This document shows, one piece after another, positions 11,306 through 26,865 of a DNA stretch of 64,000 bases. The translations under genes were made by a program, and so were the position numbers. How positions within the stretch are numbered: position 1 is the first letter of the stretch; the number at the start of each line of letters is the position of its first letter. The DNA is from Anolis sagrei (lineage: Eukaryota; Chordata; Lepidosauria; Squamata; Anolidae): contig NC_090026.1 in assembly GCF_037176765.1 (NCBI RefSeq), positions 134,127,252 through 134,191,251 of the forward strand, given 5' to 3'. The notes below the pieces were generated by a model, which worked only from the letters and a program-made list of their open reading frames with translations, ran no database searches and had not been told where the DNA came from.

Positions 11306-12268
11306 TCTTTATTTATTTATTTATTTATTTATTCTTTATCCTTTATTTATTTATTTATTCTCTATCCTTTATTTATTGCATTTGTTGACCGCCGTTCTCA
11401 GCCCTAGGGCGACTCACGGCGGTGTACAACATATAAAAACAATTTACAATATAAGCAACATCACAAACAACAATAACAACATCACTATCAATAATACAAT
11501 TACACTAAATCATTCGCGACATCTCATCATTGAATCACAATCCAATCTCGTTATCCATATTCCGTTCCAATCATCATTGCCAATTGTTGCAGCACTTACT
11601 CAAACGCCTTCTCAAACAACCACGTCTTTAGTCTCTTGCGGAATGTCATAAGGGAGGGCGCCTGTCTGATGTCCACAGGGAGGGTGTTCCACAGCCGGGG
11701 GGCCACCACCGAGAAGGCCCTGTCCCTCGTCCCCACCAGGCGTGCCTGTGATGCAGGCGGGATCGAGAGCAGGGCCTCCCCAGACGATCTCAAGGTCCTC
11801 GTGGGCTCGTAGGCCGAGATGCGGTCAGGCATTTTGGGCCGGAACCGTTTAGGGCTTTATAGGCCAACACCAGCACCTTGAATTGGGCTCGGTAGCAGAT
11901 CAGCAGCCAGTGGAGCTGGAACAACAAGGGCGTTGTGTGCTCCCTGCGTCCCACTCCTGTTAGTAACATGGCTGCCGCGCGCTGAACTAGCTGGAGCTTC
12001 CGGGCCGTCTTCAAGGGCAGCCCCACGTAGAGAGCGTTGCAGTAGTCAAGGTGGGATGTGACCAGAGCGTGTACTACCGTGGCCAAGTCAGACTTCCCGA
12101 GGTACGGGCGCAGCTGGCGCACGAGCCTGAGCTGTGCAAATGCTCCCCTGGTCACCGCTGAAACCTGGGGATCCAGGCTCAGAGATGAATCCAGGATCAC
12201 ACCCAAGCTGCGAACCTGTGCCTTCAAGGGGAGTGCGACCCCATCCAGCACAAGCTGTAACCCTATAC
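11306..12268 (-). mobile_element. L2-like LINE 3' part, second insertion
   Basis: The minus strand encodes LDGVALPLKAQVRSLGV, LDYCNALYVGLPLKTARKLQ and ISAYEPTRTLRSSGEALLS in two frames, with a (TTTA)n tail at 11308-11370. GTCTTT occurs at both edges and is a likely target duplication. It interrupts the same host LINE as the copy at 10016-11150. Confidence 0.85.
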
Positions 12269-13185
12269 CCTGTCTTTGCTTCTTCCATCATGTTGACGTT
12301 TGTCCGCTTGTCTTCCCAAGAGATTTGCAGGATTTTCCGGAGGCAGCGCTGATGGAATCGTTCTAGGAGTTGCATGTGACATCTGTAGACAGTCCACGTT
12401 TCGCAGGCATACAGCAGGGTTGGGAGGACAATCGCTTTATAAACAAGCACCTTAGTCTCACTATGGATGTCCTGGTCCTCAAACACACTCTGCTTCATTC
12501 AGGAAAATGCTGCACTTGGAGAGCTCAGGCGGTGTTGTATTTCAGTGTCAATGTTGACTTTGGTGGAGAGGTGGCTGCCAAGGTAGCGGAAATGGCCAGC
12601 ATTTTCTGATGTTACACCATTAAGCTGTATCACTGGCATTGGAGAGGGGTTGGCTGGTGTCTGCTGGAACAGCACTTTGGTTTTCCCAATGTTCAATGAC
12701 AGGCTGAGCTTCTTGTATGCTTCTGTGAAGGTGTTTAGAGTGGCTTGTAGGTCTTCTTCTGAATGCGCACAGACGACATTGTCATCAGCATACTGGAGTT
12801 CTATAACAGATGTTGTTGTGACCTTGGTTTTGGCTTTCAGTCTGCTGAGGTTAAACAGCTTGCCATCTGTCCGGTAAGGTGAAGTATCATAGCGATGAAG
12901 ATGGAGAATAGAGTTGGGGCAATAACACATCATCCCTGTTTGACACCTGATTCCACCTTAAATGGGTCACTTTGGGAGCCACTGCTGTCCAAGACTGTTG
13001 CCTTCATGTCATCGAGGAGGAGCCGCAGGATGTTCACAAATTTGCTTGGGCACCCGGTTTTTTGGAGGATGGTCCAGAGAGCGCTGTGATTCACTGTGTC
13101 GAATGCCTTTGCAAGGTCGATGAATGCCATGTACAGAGGTTGGTCTTGTTCCCTGCATTTTTCTTGGAGCTGTCGTGCAGTGAAG

Positions 13186-13187
<2 letters not shown>

Positions 13188-13230
<43 letters not shown>

Positions 13231-13234
13231 GATC

Positions 13235-13282
<48 letters not shown>
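13188..13282. repeat. AT and AC microsatellite
   Basis: A run of alternating AT dinucleotides (13188-13250) is followed by (AC)n and ATAC repeats. It marks the broken 5' edge of the LINE that ends at 13190. Confidence 0.95.
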
Positions 13283-13283
<1 letters not shown>

Positions 13284-13756
13284 TACATATATACCTTTTA
13301 TACATTGCTTGTTAGGAGCTTTGATGGAACAAAATATTGCAAGACTCTATCCTTGTGTAGGGTGGGTAAGCATTTTTTTCACATAAGATACATGTTTTCC
13401 TATTACTGAAGGTGTAAAATTACTACTGCTAATTGGTGGCTTTATATATCAGTAGTTACGTTATAATGTGTACATTTTGGACATAATAAAAACTGTAAAA
13501 AAAAGAATGAAATAGGGGAAGTGTATAGAGAAGGCAAGGCAGCGATATCATCTAATGGCCAATTAATGTATTGCTTTCAGTAATTATCAAGTGCATTTAA
13601 AAAGATTATTTCTCAAACATTATAATTTAAGATATATCTCACAGGCATGGCAACTTTGTATATAAATAAATAGCCTTTTAATCAAATTCTGATGAAGCAC
13701 AACAGAGCCATCTAGTGGACAATAGCATCATTGCAGGCCAGACAGATTGTTTTCTG
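13283..13756. other. AT-rich intergenic sequence, no gene
   Basis: No coding signal or known repeat family was recognised. Sequence is A/T rich with short poly-A runs. Confidence 0.5.
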
Positions 13757-13968
13757 AGTTGTCGAAGGCTTTCCTGGCTGGAATCACTGGGTTGTTGTCG
13801 GTTTTTCGGGCTATATGGCCATGTTCTAGAAGCATTCTCTCCTGGCATTTTGCCTGCATCTATGGCAAGTATCCTCACAACTTCTGTCATAGATGCAGGC
13901 GAAACGTCAGGAGATAATGCTTCTACAACACGGCCATATAGCCCGAAAAACCTACAACAGTCACCAGC
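13757..13968. mobile_element. Penelope-like element ends in inverted arrangement
   Basis: Two copies of the same terminal segment face each other. The left arm reads CGGGCTATATGGCCATGTTC with GCCTGCATCTATGGCAAG. The right arm reads CATAGATGCAGGCGAAACGT followed by GGCCATATAGCCCGAAAAAC. The same terminus ends the Penelope-like fragment at 62515-62996. Inverted terminal copies are common in this class. Confidence 0.6.
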
Positions 13969-13969
13969 C

Positions 13970-14432
13970 AATCCCTCTCCAATGCCAGAAATACAGCTTA
14001 ATGGTGTAATGTTAGAAAATGTTGACCATTTCCATTACCTTGGCAGCTACGTCTTCACAAAAGTCAACATTGAGACTGAAATACAACACCGCCTGAGCTC
14101 TGCAAGTGCAGCATTTTTCTGAATGAAGCAGAGAGTGTTTGAGGACCGGGACATCCATAGGGAGACCAAGGGGCTTGTTTATAAAGCTATCATTCTCCCA
14201 AGCCTGCTCTACGCCTGCGAGATGTGGACTGTCTACAGACATCAACATTTTACACGGAAATACAACACTGCCTGAGCTCTGTGAGTTCAGCATTTTTCCA
14301 AATGAAGCAGAGAGTCTCCGCAGGGAGACCAAAGGGCTTGTTGATAAAGCTAACTCTGTGATACACCTGCGAAACGTGGACTGCCTGTAGACATCATACA
14401 CAACTCCTGGAACGATTCCATCAGTGTCTGGA
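13970..14432 (+). mobile_element. Fragment of the C2H2-tailed LINE with a duplicated segment
   Basis: Plus-strand sequence encodes NPSPMPEIQLNGV, NVDHFHYLGSY, EIQHRLSSASAAF and RQTK-like residues. It then repeats the segment from EIQHRLSS to the ACETW region after ACAGACATCAACATTTTACA. The same join occurs in the copy at 26961-28193. Confidence 0.75.
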
Positions 14433-14865
14433 GAACAAACCCTATGAGGAGTGGCTGAAAGAGGCGGCCATGCTTATTTATTATTTAAGACATTTATAAA
14501 TGTTTACATTATGTTTAGCTCGAAGAAAAGAAGGCTGAGAGGAGACATGATGAGGGCCATGTATACATGCGTGAGGGGAATATATCATAGAGAGGAGGGA
14601 TCAGGCTTCCTTTCTGCTGCCCTGGAGACTAGGACGCAATGGAGCCATGGCTTCAAACTACAGGAAAGAAAGGAGATTCCACCTGAACATGAGGAGGAGC
14701 TTTATGACTGTAAGGAGAGCTGTGGTGGCGGCTCCTTCTTTGGAGGCTGAATGGCCATCTGTCAGGGGTGCTTTGAAGGGGATTGTCCTGCTTCTTGGCA
14801 GAATGAGGTTGGACTGGATGATGGCCCACCAGGTCTCTTCCAACTCTAGGATTCTATTAAAAGCT
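14428..14865 (+). mobile_element. CR1 3' fragment
   Basis: Plus-strand CR1 encoding [26 protein letters not shown] and ERKEIPPEHEEEL-type residues, ending in TCTAGGATTCTATT. It is interrupted near 14475 by about 40 bp of AT-rich sequence and followed by the satellite at 14866. Confidence 0.75.
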
Positions 14866-15120
14866 GCAGTTCTATATAAGCAGGTGTGCCTGTAGTTTAG
14901 TAGCTGTCAGTCTGAGGTAAACCTCAGTGGGAGAAAGGTCTCAGTATGTGAGAAGGCCTCACAGTGTGAGGAAGTCATTATGGGATTGGATTGGATTACC
15001 CACCAGGTCTTTTCCAATTCTTCTAGGATTCTATACAAAGCTGCAGTTCTATATAAGCAGGTGTGCCTGTAGCTTAGTAGCTGTCAGTCTGAGATAAACC
15101 TCAGTGGGAAAAAGGTCTCA
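14866..15120 (+). repeat. CR1-end satellite, two units
   Basis: Two imperfect copies of the 162-bp unit seen at 61-892, here in CR1 sense. AAAGCTGCAGTTCTATATAA and TGAGGTAAACCTCAGTGGGA occur, and the TCTAGGATTCTAT junction separates the units. Confidence 0.8.
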
Positions 15121-15189
15121 GCCACTTATACCAGGTAGAAAGACCTCATCCGATCTCTCCCAACAGACGTCCACCCAGACTCTGCATCA

Positions 15190-16070
15190 AAACCTGCAAG
15201 GAAGGAGATGAGGAAGAACTTCCTGACTGTGAAAGAGAGCTGTTCAGCAGTGGAACTCTCTGCCCCAGAGTGTGGTGGAGGCTCTTTCTTTGGAGGTTGA
15301 ATGGCCATCTGTCGGGGGTGCTTTGAAGGGGATTGTCCTCCTTCTTGGCAGAATGGGGTTGGACTGGATGACACCACAATTCAAGAGAGATATTTAATGT
15401 GTCCAGAGAAGGGCGACTCAAATGATCAAGGGCCTGGAGAACAAGCCCTATGAGGAGCGGCTTAAGGAGCTGGGCATGTTTAGCCCGAAGAAGAGAAGGC
15501 TGAGAGGAGACATGATGAGGGCCATGTATAAATATTTGAGGGGAAGCCACAGGGAGGAGGAGGGAGCAAGCTTCCTTTCTGCTTCCCTGGAGACTAGGAC
15601 GCGGAACAATGGCTTCAAACTACAAGAGAGGAGATTCCATCTGAACATGAGGAAGAACTTCCTGACTGTGAGAGCCGTTCAGCAGTGGAACTCTCTGCCT
15701 CGGAGTGTGGTGGAGGCTCCTTCTTTGGAAGCTTTTAAACAGAGGCTGGATGGCCATCTGTCAGGGGTGATTTGAATGCAATATTCCTGCTTCTTGGCAG
15801 AATGGGGTTGGACTGGATGATGGCCCAGGAGGTCTCTTCCAACTGTAGCATTCTATGATTCTATGATTCTAAGAAATTCCTGACTGTGAGAGCCGTTCAG
15901 CAGTGGAACTCTCTGCCCCGGAGGGAGTGTGGTGGAGGCTCCTTCTTTGGAGGCTGGCTGGCCATCTGTCGGGGGTGCTTTGAAGGGGATTGTCCTGCTT
16001 CTTGGCAGAATGGGGTTGGGCTGGATGACAGCCCTTGAGGTCCCTTCCAACTCTAGGATTGTATGAAGGA
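15190..16070 (+). mobile_element. Cluster of three CR1 3' ends
   Basis: Three plus-strand CR1 ends follow each other: 15190-15375, 15380-15872 and 15876-16070. The middle one encodes a nearly continuous [20 protein letters not shown] ... [20 protein letters not shown] stretch and ends ATTCTATGATTCTATGATTC, the 8-bp CR1 end repeat. All are 5' truncated. Confidence 0.8.
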
Positions 16071-16079
16071 AGAGGGTCA

Positions 16080-16290
16080 CCTGGATCCAGATCCTGCTTC
16101 TTCTTTTCCTCCTCCTGCCGCGAGAGGGCGCCCTCACCCTCACCCGCGGCGCCTCCCGCTCTCCCCTTTTTTCCCCCCAAGCGGAAGCAAGGCTTGTCTC
16201 CCTGGTCGGCCCTGATTGGCTGGGCGGGAGGAGCCTCCCCTCTGATTGGTCGACGAGCCACGGGCCGTGAAGGAGGCGGAAGTGGCGGCC
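16080..16290 (+). promoter_or_regulatory. DCTN5 promoter
   Basis: GC-rich sequence immediately 5' of the DCTN5 start. It holds two inverted CCAAT boxes (ATTGG at 16215-16219 and 16245-16249) and an ETS-type GCGGAAGTG at about 16276-16284. No TATA box is seen. No first exon of PALB2 or any other gene was found on the opposite strand here. Confidence 0.6.
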
Positions 16291-20985
<4,695 letters not shown>

Positions 20986-21985
20986 ACCTCGGCTGTCGGA
21001 AGACCACCAAGAGGCACGGCTGTCTGCGTGGAAAGGAAGACCCTCACAGTGCTTCCCCCCCTACCCCCCCCCCCCCCGGCCTTGCAGCCCCCTCCCACCA
21101 CCCCACATGCTCTCCTGTCCAGCCTTGCATCAGAGGCACCTTCCGCTTCCTGATGAATGGTTACAAGGGCCGTGCACTCTCCAGGACCAGGCCCCCCCCC
21201 CCCCCCCCGTGCATTATTTATTCCGCCTCAGGCGTGGCAGAGCGGCCGGTGGCAACCCTCCAGGACCTCCCACCCACCCACCTTCCCACATTCCTGAGTG
21301 ACAGCAGTTGGGGGGAGAATGAAGCCCCTCTTGGTCAACAGGCTTGCTGCCCGGAGGCTGGCCTCTTCTCTCTTCATTAGCCGGGAGACCGGGGGGCATC
21401 TGGGGGTGGGGGGCAAAGAGGGTGCACCCAGAACCTTCTCCTGAGTGGGGGCGGGGGGGGGGGGGTCTGGGGGCACCTTGGCCACAAAGCCTTGCAGGAT
21501 GATGCCACTTAAAGCCACAGCATCCTCTCAGCAGGGAACCTGAGTCGTGACAGGATCCCAGGGCTTGTTTTCTTGTGGGGAAGGGGCGAGGGAGGGGAGA
21601 GGGTCCTTGTATGGGGTCAGGAGGGAAGAGGGGGAGTGGGAGGGTGTGGGGGTTGCCCCCCCCAGAAGGGCCCTTGTGGGGAAGGGGCGAGGGAGGGGGG
21701 TCCTTGTATGGGGTCAGGGGGGAAGAGGGGGAGTGGGAGGGTGTGGGGGTTGCCCCCCCCCCAGAAGGGCCCCTGTGTCCTCGAGGGTCTCTGGCAGATG
21801 AGGCCGAGCCCCCCAAAGCCCCCTCCCCCTTCCTTCCCTTCTGCCCACCTCCCCCCAAAGCTTTCCCTGCCTCGGGCGGCCCCTCCCTCCCTCCCGCTCT
21901 CCAAGGACAGGAGGCTCTCCTGGCCGCTGCCCACTCTGTCTGTCTGTGTTCTCCTGGTCAGAAATAAAGCCCCCTTCAAAAGAGC
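20986..21985 (+). other. DCTN5 3' untranslated region
   Basis: Sequence from the stop codon to just past the poly(A) signal. It is GC-rich with long C and G runs. It contains a tandem duplication of roughly 100 bp near 21573-21770, with two copies of GTCCTTGTATGGGGTCAG. The end is inferred from the AATAAA at 21963. Confidence 0.6.
21963..21968 (+). terminator. DCTN5 poly(A) signal
   Basis: A canonical AATAAA about 980 bp after the DCTN5 stop, followed by a T/G-rich stretch (TTGTTTTGGAAGTGGTC). It is the first good signal after the stop. Confidence 0.65.
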
Positions 21986-22254
21986 CCATTGTTTTGGAAG
22001 TGGTCATTTCCCTCTGTCCGTGGTCTCCGCGCGCTTGTGACCCAACCCTGGCAGGAGGCATGTCTTCAGCCCCCACCCACCCAATTGTCCCAAAGCTAAT
22101 GATGCTGAAATATGTCTGGCTGGAAAGAGGAGGGGGGAGGGGGTGGCTTTAGCCAGGCGTGGAAACTCTTTCACAGAAGGTTTCTGGTCACCAGTGGGCT
22201 TGCTTTTGGCGCGACATGCCTGCCCCTCCCTCCCTCCCTCCCTCCCTCTCTCAT

Positions 22255-23095
22255 AGAATAGAATCCTAGAATCAAAAGAGTTGGACGAGACCTCCTGGGC
22301 CATCATCCAGTCCAACTCCATTCTGCCAAGAAGCAGGAATATTGCATTCAAAGCACCCCTGACTGATGGCCACCCAGCCATCAAAGCTTCCAAAGAAGGA
22401 GCCTCCACCACACTCCCTCTGAGGCAGAGAGTTCCACTGCTGAACGGCTCTCCCAGTCAGGTTCTTCCTCATGTTCAGATGGAATCTCCTTTCCTGTAGT
22501 TTGAAGCCATTGTTCCCTTGCGTCCTAGTCTCCAAGGAAGCAGAAAGGAAGCTTGCTCCCTCCTCCTCCTCCCTGTGGCTTCCTCTCACATATTTATACA
22601 TGGCTATCATATCTCCTCTCAGCCTTCTCTTCTTCAGGCTAAACATGCCCAGTTCCCTAAGCCGCTCCTCATAGGGCTTGTTCTCCAAACCCTGGATCCT
22701 TTGAGTCGCCCTCCTCTGGACACATTCCAGCTTAGAGTCAATATCTCTCTTGAATTGTGGAGCCCAGAATTGGACACAGTATTCCAGGTGTGGTCTAACC
22801 TAAGGCGGAATAGAGCATGGGGAGCATGAATTCCCTAGATCTAGGCACTAGGCTCCTCTTGATGCAGACCAACATCCCATTGGCTTTTTTTGCCACCACA
22901 TCACATTGTTGGCTCATGTTTAACTTGTTCCCCACGAGGACTCCAAGATCTTTTTCACACGTCCTGCTCTCGAGCCAGGCATTGTCCCCCATTCTGTATC
23001 TTTGCATTTCGTTTTTCCTGCCAAAGTGGAGTCTCTTGCATTTGTCCCTGTTGAACTTCATTTTGTTAGTTTTGGCCCTTCATCTCTCTAATCTC
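22255..23095 (-). mobile_element. CR1 LINE 3' fragment
   Basis: Minus-strand CR1, about 840 bp. It encodes MKFNRDKCKRLHFGRKNEMQ, CEKDLGVLVGNKLNMSQQ and [19 protein letters not shown] with breaks. It ends with the CR1 terminus at 22255 beside a (CCCT)n run. Confidence 0.85.
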
Positions 23096-23290
23096 TCTCC
23101 TAGCTTCTCAGCCACGGCTCTGTGTGCAACCATGATCCTAAATGGTTCTAAAGTACTTACAAAACTAAAGTTTTGAAAACTAGGGGGCGCTGGTGCTTCG
23201 CTTCTACAGTGTTGCGAAAGTTCTGGTGGTGAAACTTTCAGAACTCTTAACACAACTTTCAAAATGTCATTATAAATGGCAGTTCCTAAT

Positions 23291-23757
23291 TGGATGGAGT
23301 CCGAACGTATCTCCCTCTACGTCCCACCCCGGAATTTAAGATCCTCTGAGGGGGCCGTGCTCTCGACCCCACCGCTTTCCCAAGTGAGGCTGGTGGGGAC
23401 GAGGAGCAGGGCCTTCTCCTTGGTGGCCCCTCATCACCTGTGGAACTCACTCCCGGGGGAAATCAGGGCATCAACATCCCTCCTGTCCTTCAGGAAGAAG
23501 GTAAAGACGTGGTTGTGGGGCCAGGCCTCCGGGCAATCTGCTAACTAGGCAAGGACAACCAGACAAATAGGGCCGACAGGACTGATAAATGCGGAATGGA
23601 AACTTTGAACTATGAGATAACGAACATGGACCGGCAATAAGGAGTAATTGGTTTGTATGAAATTTTTATTGGTTTTATTGGCTATAGATGTAATGTATTA
23701 TTGTTGATTGCTAATTTATGCTATTTTGTTTTATTACTGTTGTATGTTACGGGCATC
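23291..23757 (+). mobile_element. L2-like LINE 3' end
   Basis: Plus strand encodes ISLYVPPRNLRSSEGAVLST, RAFSLVAPHHLWNSLPGEIR and FRKKVKTWLW, followed by an untranslated tail. 5' truncated. Confidence 0.75.
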
Positions 23758-23764
23758 AAATTGT

Positions 23765-24162
23765 GCCTAGGACATTAAGATCGTCTGGGGAGGCCCTGCT
23801 CTCGGTCCCGCCTGCGCCACAGGCGCGTCTCGCGGGGATGAGAGACAGGGCCTTCTCAGTGGTGGCCCCTCGGCTATGGAATGCCTTACCGGTAGACATC
23901 AGGCAGGCACCTTCGCTGCTGGCGTTTCGGAGGAAGGTCAAGACTTGGCTAAACAGTGCAACCAAACATAGGAAGACGGCGAAATTGAACATAGGAATGG
24001 CACAAGGATTATGAGAACGGATCTGATTTCACTGAGGTGCTATGCTTTGACTTGTTAATTGTTGTTGATTTTGTTGTTGTATATATTGCGCTTTTAATTG
24101 CACTGACGTTGTGATAACCTGTACCATGTAAACTGCATTGAGTCGCCTGTTTGGGCTGAAAA
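23765..24162 (+). mobile_element. L2-like LINE 3' end, second copy
   Basis: Plus strand encodes RTLRSSGEALLSVPPAPQAR, RAFSVVAPRLWNALPVDIRQ and AFRRKVKTWLN, followed by a 3' tail with ACTGCATTGAGTCGCC. It directly follows the copy at 23291. Confidence 0.75.
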
Positions 24163-26418
24163 ATCATAGAATCCTAGAATCAAAGAGTTGGAAGAGACCT
24201 CCTGGGCCATCCTCCAGTCCCACCCCATTCTGCCAAGAAGCAGGAACATTGCATTCAAAGCACCCCCAACAGATGGCCACCCACCCTCTGCTTCAAAGCT
24301 TCCAAAGAAGGAGCCTCCACCACACTCCGGGGCAGAGAGTTCCACTGCTGAACGGCTCTCACAGTCAGGAAGTTCTTCCTCATGTTCAGGTGGAATCTCC
24401 TCTCTTGTAGTTTGAGGCCATTGTTTCATTGCGTCCTAGTCTCCAAGGAAGCAGAAAACAAGCTTGCTTCCTCCTCTCTATGACTTCCTCTTGCATATTT
24501 ATACATGGCTCTCATCATGCCTCCTCTCAGCCTTCTCTTCTTCAGGCTGAACATGCCCAGCTCCCCAAGCCGCTTCTCATAGGGCTTGTTCTCCAGACCC
24601 TAGTCTCCAGGGCAGCAGAAAAGAAGCTTGCTCCCTCCTCCTCCTCCCTGTGGCTTCCTCTCACATATTTATATATGGCTATCATGTCTCCTCTCAGCCT
24701 TCTCTTCTTCAGGCTAAACATGCCCAGCTCCTATTAATTTGTAGTTTGTTTTGCCATTTTTTCCAACATTTCAAAGATGAGATCAATGGTCCCCCTTTAG
24801 TTTCTGTTAAGATTTTTTTATCAACCCGTCCTTTTAAACATAAACAGTAGTTCCATCCATTTATTGCTTTTTCAATTCTAGCCCATCTTCTTGAATCATC
24901 AAAATCTAGTTCTATCAGTCTTATTAATTGGCAGGCGTTGAAATAATTCTGTAAATTAGGGGCACCCCATCCTCCATTCTCTTCTAAGGAATAAAATACT
25001 GATTTGGGAATACGATTTTTATTTGTTCCTTCTATCCAATTTTTAATCGAAGAATCCCATTTTTGAATAATTTTGATGGGGATACTACATGGGAGTGCTT
25101 GGAACAGGAATAAAAATTAATAGGGTAGATATACTCCCAATAGGGTTTCTAGACAATAGAAAAGAACAGACATTTGGTAAGGTTATAACAAAGTTGAAAC
25201 AGAATGGAATGAATCTGATAAAAGACCTCTTGAACTCAGATGGGACAATTAAGGATTGGGAGACAATAAAGGGTAAATGCGGTCAAGGTAATTGGCTTCT
25301 TTGGAATGGATTAAAACAAAGGATCATTAAAGAGAAGAAAAAAGAAGGCCCTGAAACAGCCCTAGACCAAATCCTAAAATGGAAAATAGAAAAGGAGAAG
25401 GGGCTGATGGGGTTTATTTATGAGAAATTAATTGGAATACAATATAACTTGAAACAAGCCTTGATAGAAATATGGAAAGAAGATTTAAATAATAAAGTTG
25501 TAGAAATAGAAAATTGGATTGACTCAATTAAAAGTCTTAAGCATATAAAGATCAGAGAAACGCAAAGGAAATTGTTGACTAGATGGTACAGAACCCCAAT
25601 TAAAATAGCCCAGATGACAAAAAACACCACAAAACTTTGTTGGCATGGATGTGGGAAAATTGGCTCTTATTCCCACATGTGGTGGGGATGTGATAGAGTA
25701 CAAGAGTTCTATAGCAAGGTAATGAATGAAATGGAAGAAATAATAGGATACAAACTGGCTTTGAATAAAATAGAACTTTTTACAAAGAAATTAGACAAAA
25801 AAGATAATTGCAAAGACTGGGAGGAAATTATAAAATACATGATATTAGCTGCCCAAGCAACTGTAGCGTTGGGGTGGAAAGATTATAGAAAGTGGGAGGT
25901 TAAAAATGGTATGAGTATTTAGCAGAACATATGCTCCACGAGTACATCTACGAAAAAAGAAGCAAATACTCAACAAGCCGACTTAAGAAAACTTGGATGC
26001 AGAAATGGGAAAGACTGACAGAAAAAGTGGAAGGAAACGAAAGATACAAGGTGCTAAACCATTCTCTCTATACAATTGTTCACTTAAATTAAGTTCTGAA
26101 TTAAGGTATTTACTGTTCCCTGAAGGGTGGGGGAGGGGGGAGGAGGGGTGTAAAATCGTAAGACACAAGGGTAAGGTGAAGGGGAGACAGACAAGAGCAC
26201 TAGGTAATTATAATGTGATATGTGTTGTATGGTATGTGATATGTTTCCAGAATGTAATTTAGTAACTGAATTTCTAACAATGAGCAGATGTGATGGTATT
26301 ATATTTGTGTTGGAAAATTCTAATAAATAAATTTATAAAAAAAAAACAAAAAAAACATGCCCAGTTCCCTAAGCCGCTCCTCATAGGGCTTGTTCTCCAG
26401 ACCCTTGATCATTTTAGT
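24163..26418 (-). mobile_element. CR1 LINE split by an L1
   Basis: Minus-strand CR1 occupies 24163-24731 and continues at 26369-26418 (CTAAGCCGCTCCTCATAGGG). The L1 at 24732-26352 lies between, flanked by a 16-base duplication of CR1 sequence. Confidence 0.85.
24732..26352 (+). mobile_element. L1 LINE with inverted 5' part (twin priming)
   Basis: The 3' part (about 25086-26352, plus) has an open frame at 25089-25922 of 277 residues from the ORF2 C-terminus, with RKLLTRWYRTPIKIAQM and CWHGCGKIGSYSHMWWGCD. It ends in a poly-A tail. The 5' part (24732 to about 25085) is the preceding piece of ORF2 on the minus strand (GVPNL-, FDDSRRWARIEKAI- and KGRVDKKILTETKG-like). Target duplications AAACATGCCCAGCTCC (24716-24731) and AAACATGCCCAGTTCC (26353-26368) differ at one base. 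An inverted 5' part is a known product of L1 target-primed integration from both ends. Confidence 0.88.
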
Positions 26419-26521
26419 CACGGTATAGAAATAAAGCAAATAATAAAAATAATAAATAAGCCACCCTGAGTCCCCTTCGGGGTGAGAAGGGCGGGGTAGA
26501 AGTAAACCAAATAAATACATT
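26419..26521 (-). mobile_element. LINE 3' tail
   Basis: AATAAATAAGCCACCCTGAG and TTCGGGGTGAGAAGGGCGG mark an L2-group 3' end, without coding sequence. Confidence 0.5.
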
Positions 26522-26865
26522 CTGTCATAAAAAACGCCAATAATGAAATAATAATGAAGTTTTGAAACTTTTGTCAGAGTTCCGAAATTTTCACCACCAG
26601 AACTTTAGCACCACTGTAGAAGCAAAGCACCAGCGCCCCCTAGTGTTCACCACCGGAACTTTAGTTTTGAACCATGGATTGCACATGCCGACTCCAGATA
26701 CTGCCAGGCCCAGTCTCCCCAGAAGCCATGCTTTGCAGCACTGGGACCCAGTGGGGCAGGGGGAGGGGGCGGAGGTGGGCCTGGCGGAGTTCCCCTGCAG
26801 CAGGATTGGAGCCGATTTGGGGTAAACAGAGGCGGCCCTAGGTAATTTTCAAAGGTAATTGCTAT

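Larger units (their letters stand above)
9664..13190 (-). mobile_element. APE-type LINE with C-terminal C2H2, split by two L2 insertions
   Basis: On the minus strand, in LINE order: 13190-12270 (RT core: MIFTARQLQEKC, YMAFIDLAKAFDTVNH, ELQYADDNVVCAH, then YACETWTVYR and RCLRKILQISWEDKRT), 11300-11152 (HQLRWAGHVVRMPDHRLPKQ) and 10015-9680 (NWEALALERS..NQCPHCGRRCGSRRGLHSH). The 3' end is a CTTAC-type simple repeat. The same family recurs at 13970-14432, 26961-28193 and 49323-51395. The C-terminal CX2C..HX3H finger is typical of one group of endonuclease/reverse transcriptases; I could not fix the clade (RTE-X or Vingi-like are options). The 5' part is lost at an AT microsatellite. Confidence 0.8.
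23110..26692. mobile_element. Palindromic element torn apart by 3.2 kb of later insertions
   Basis: The left half (about 23110-23290) ends AATGGCAGTTCCTAAT. The right half (about 26522-26692) resumes TCTGTCATAAAAAACGCCAA and ends CCATGGATTGCACATGCC. Together they match, in reverse, the foldback at 18797-19921, where the two edges are nearly adjacent. All sequence between (two L2 ends, CR1, L1 and a LINE tail) was therefore added later. Confidence 0.75.

Noticed and set aside
15900-16290. First exon of PALB2 on the minus strand beside DCTN5
   Set aside because: The minus strand has no ATG between about 16075 and the DCTN5 start except the palindromic one at the start itself, and upstream sequence is CR1.
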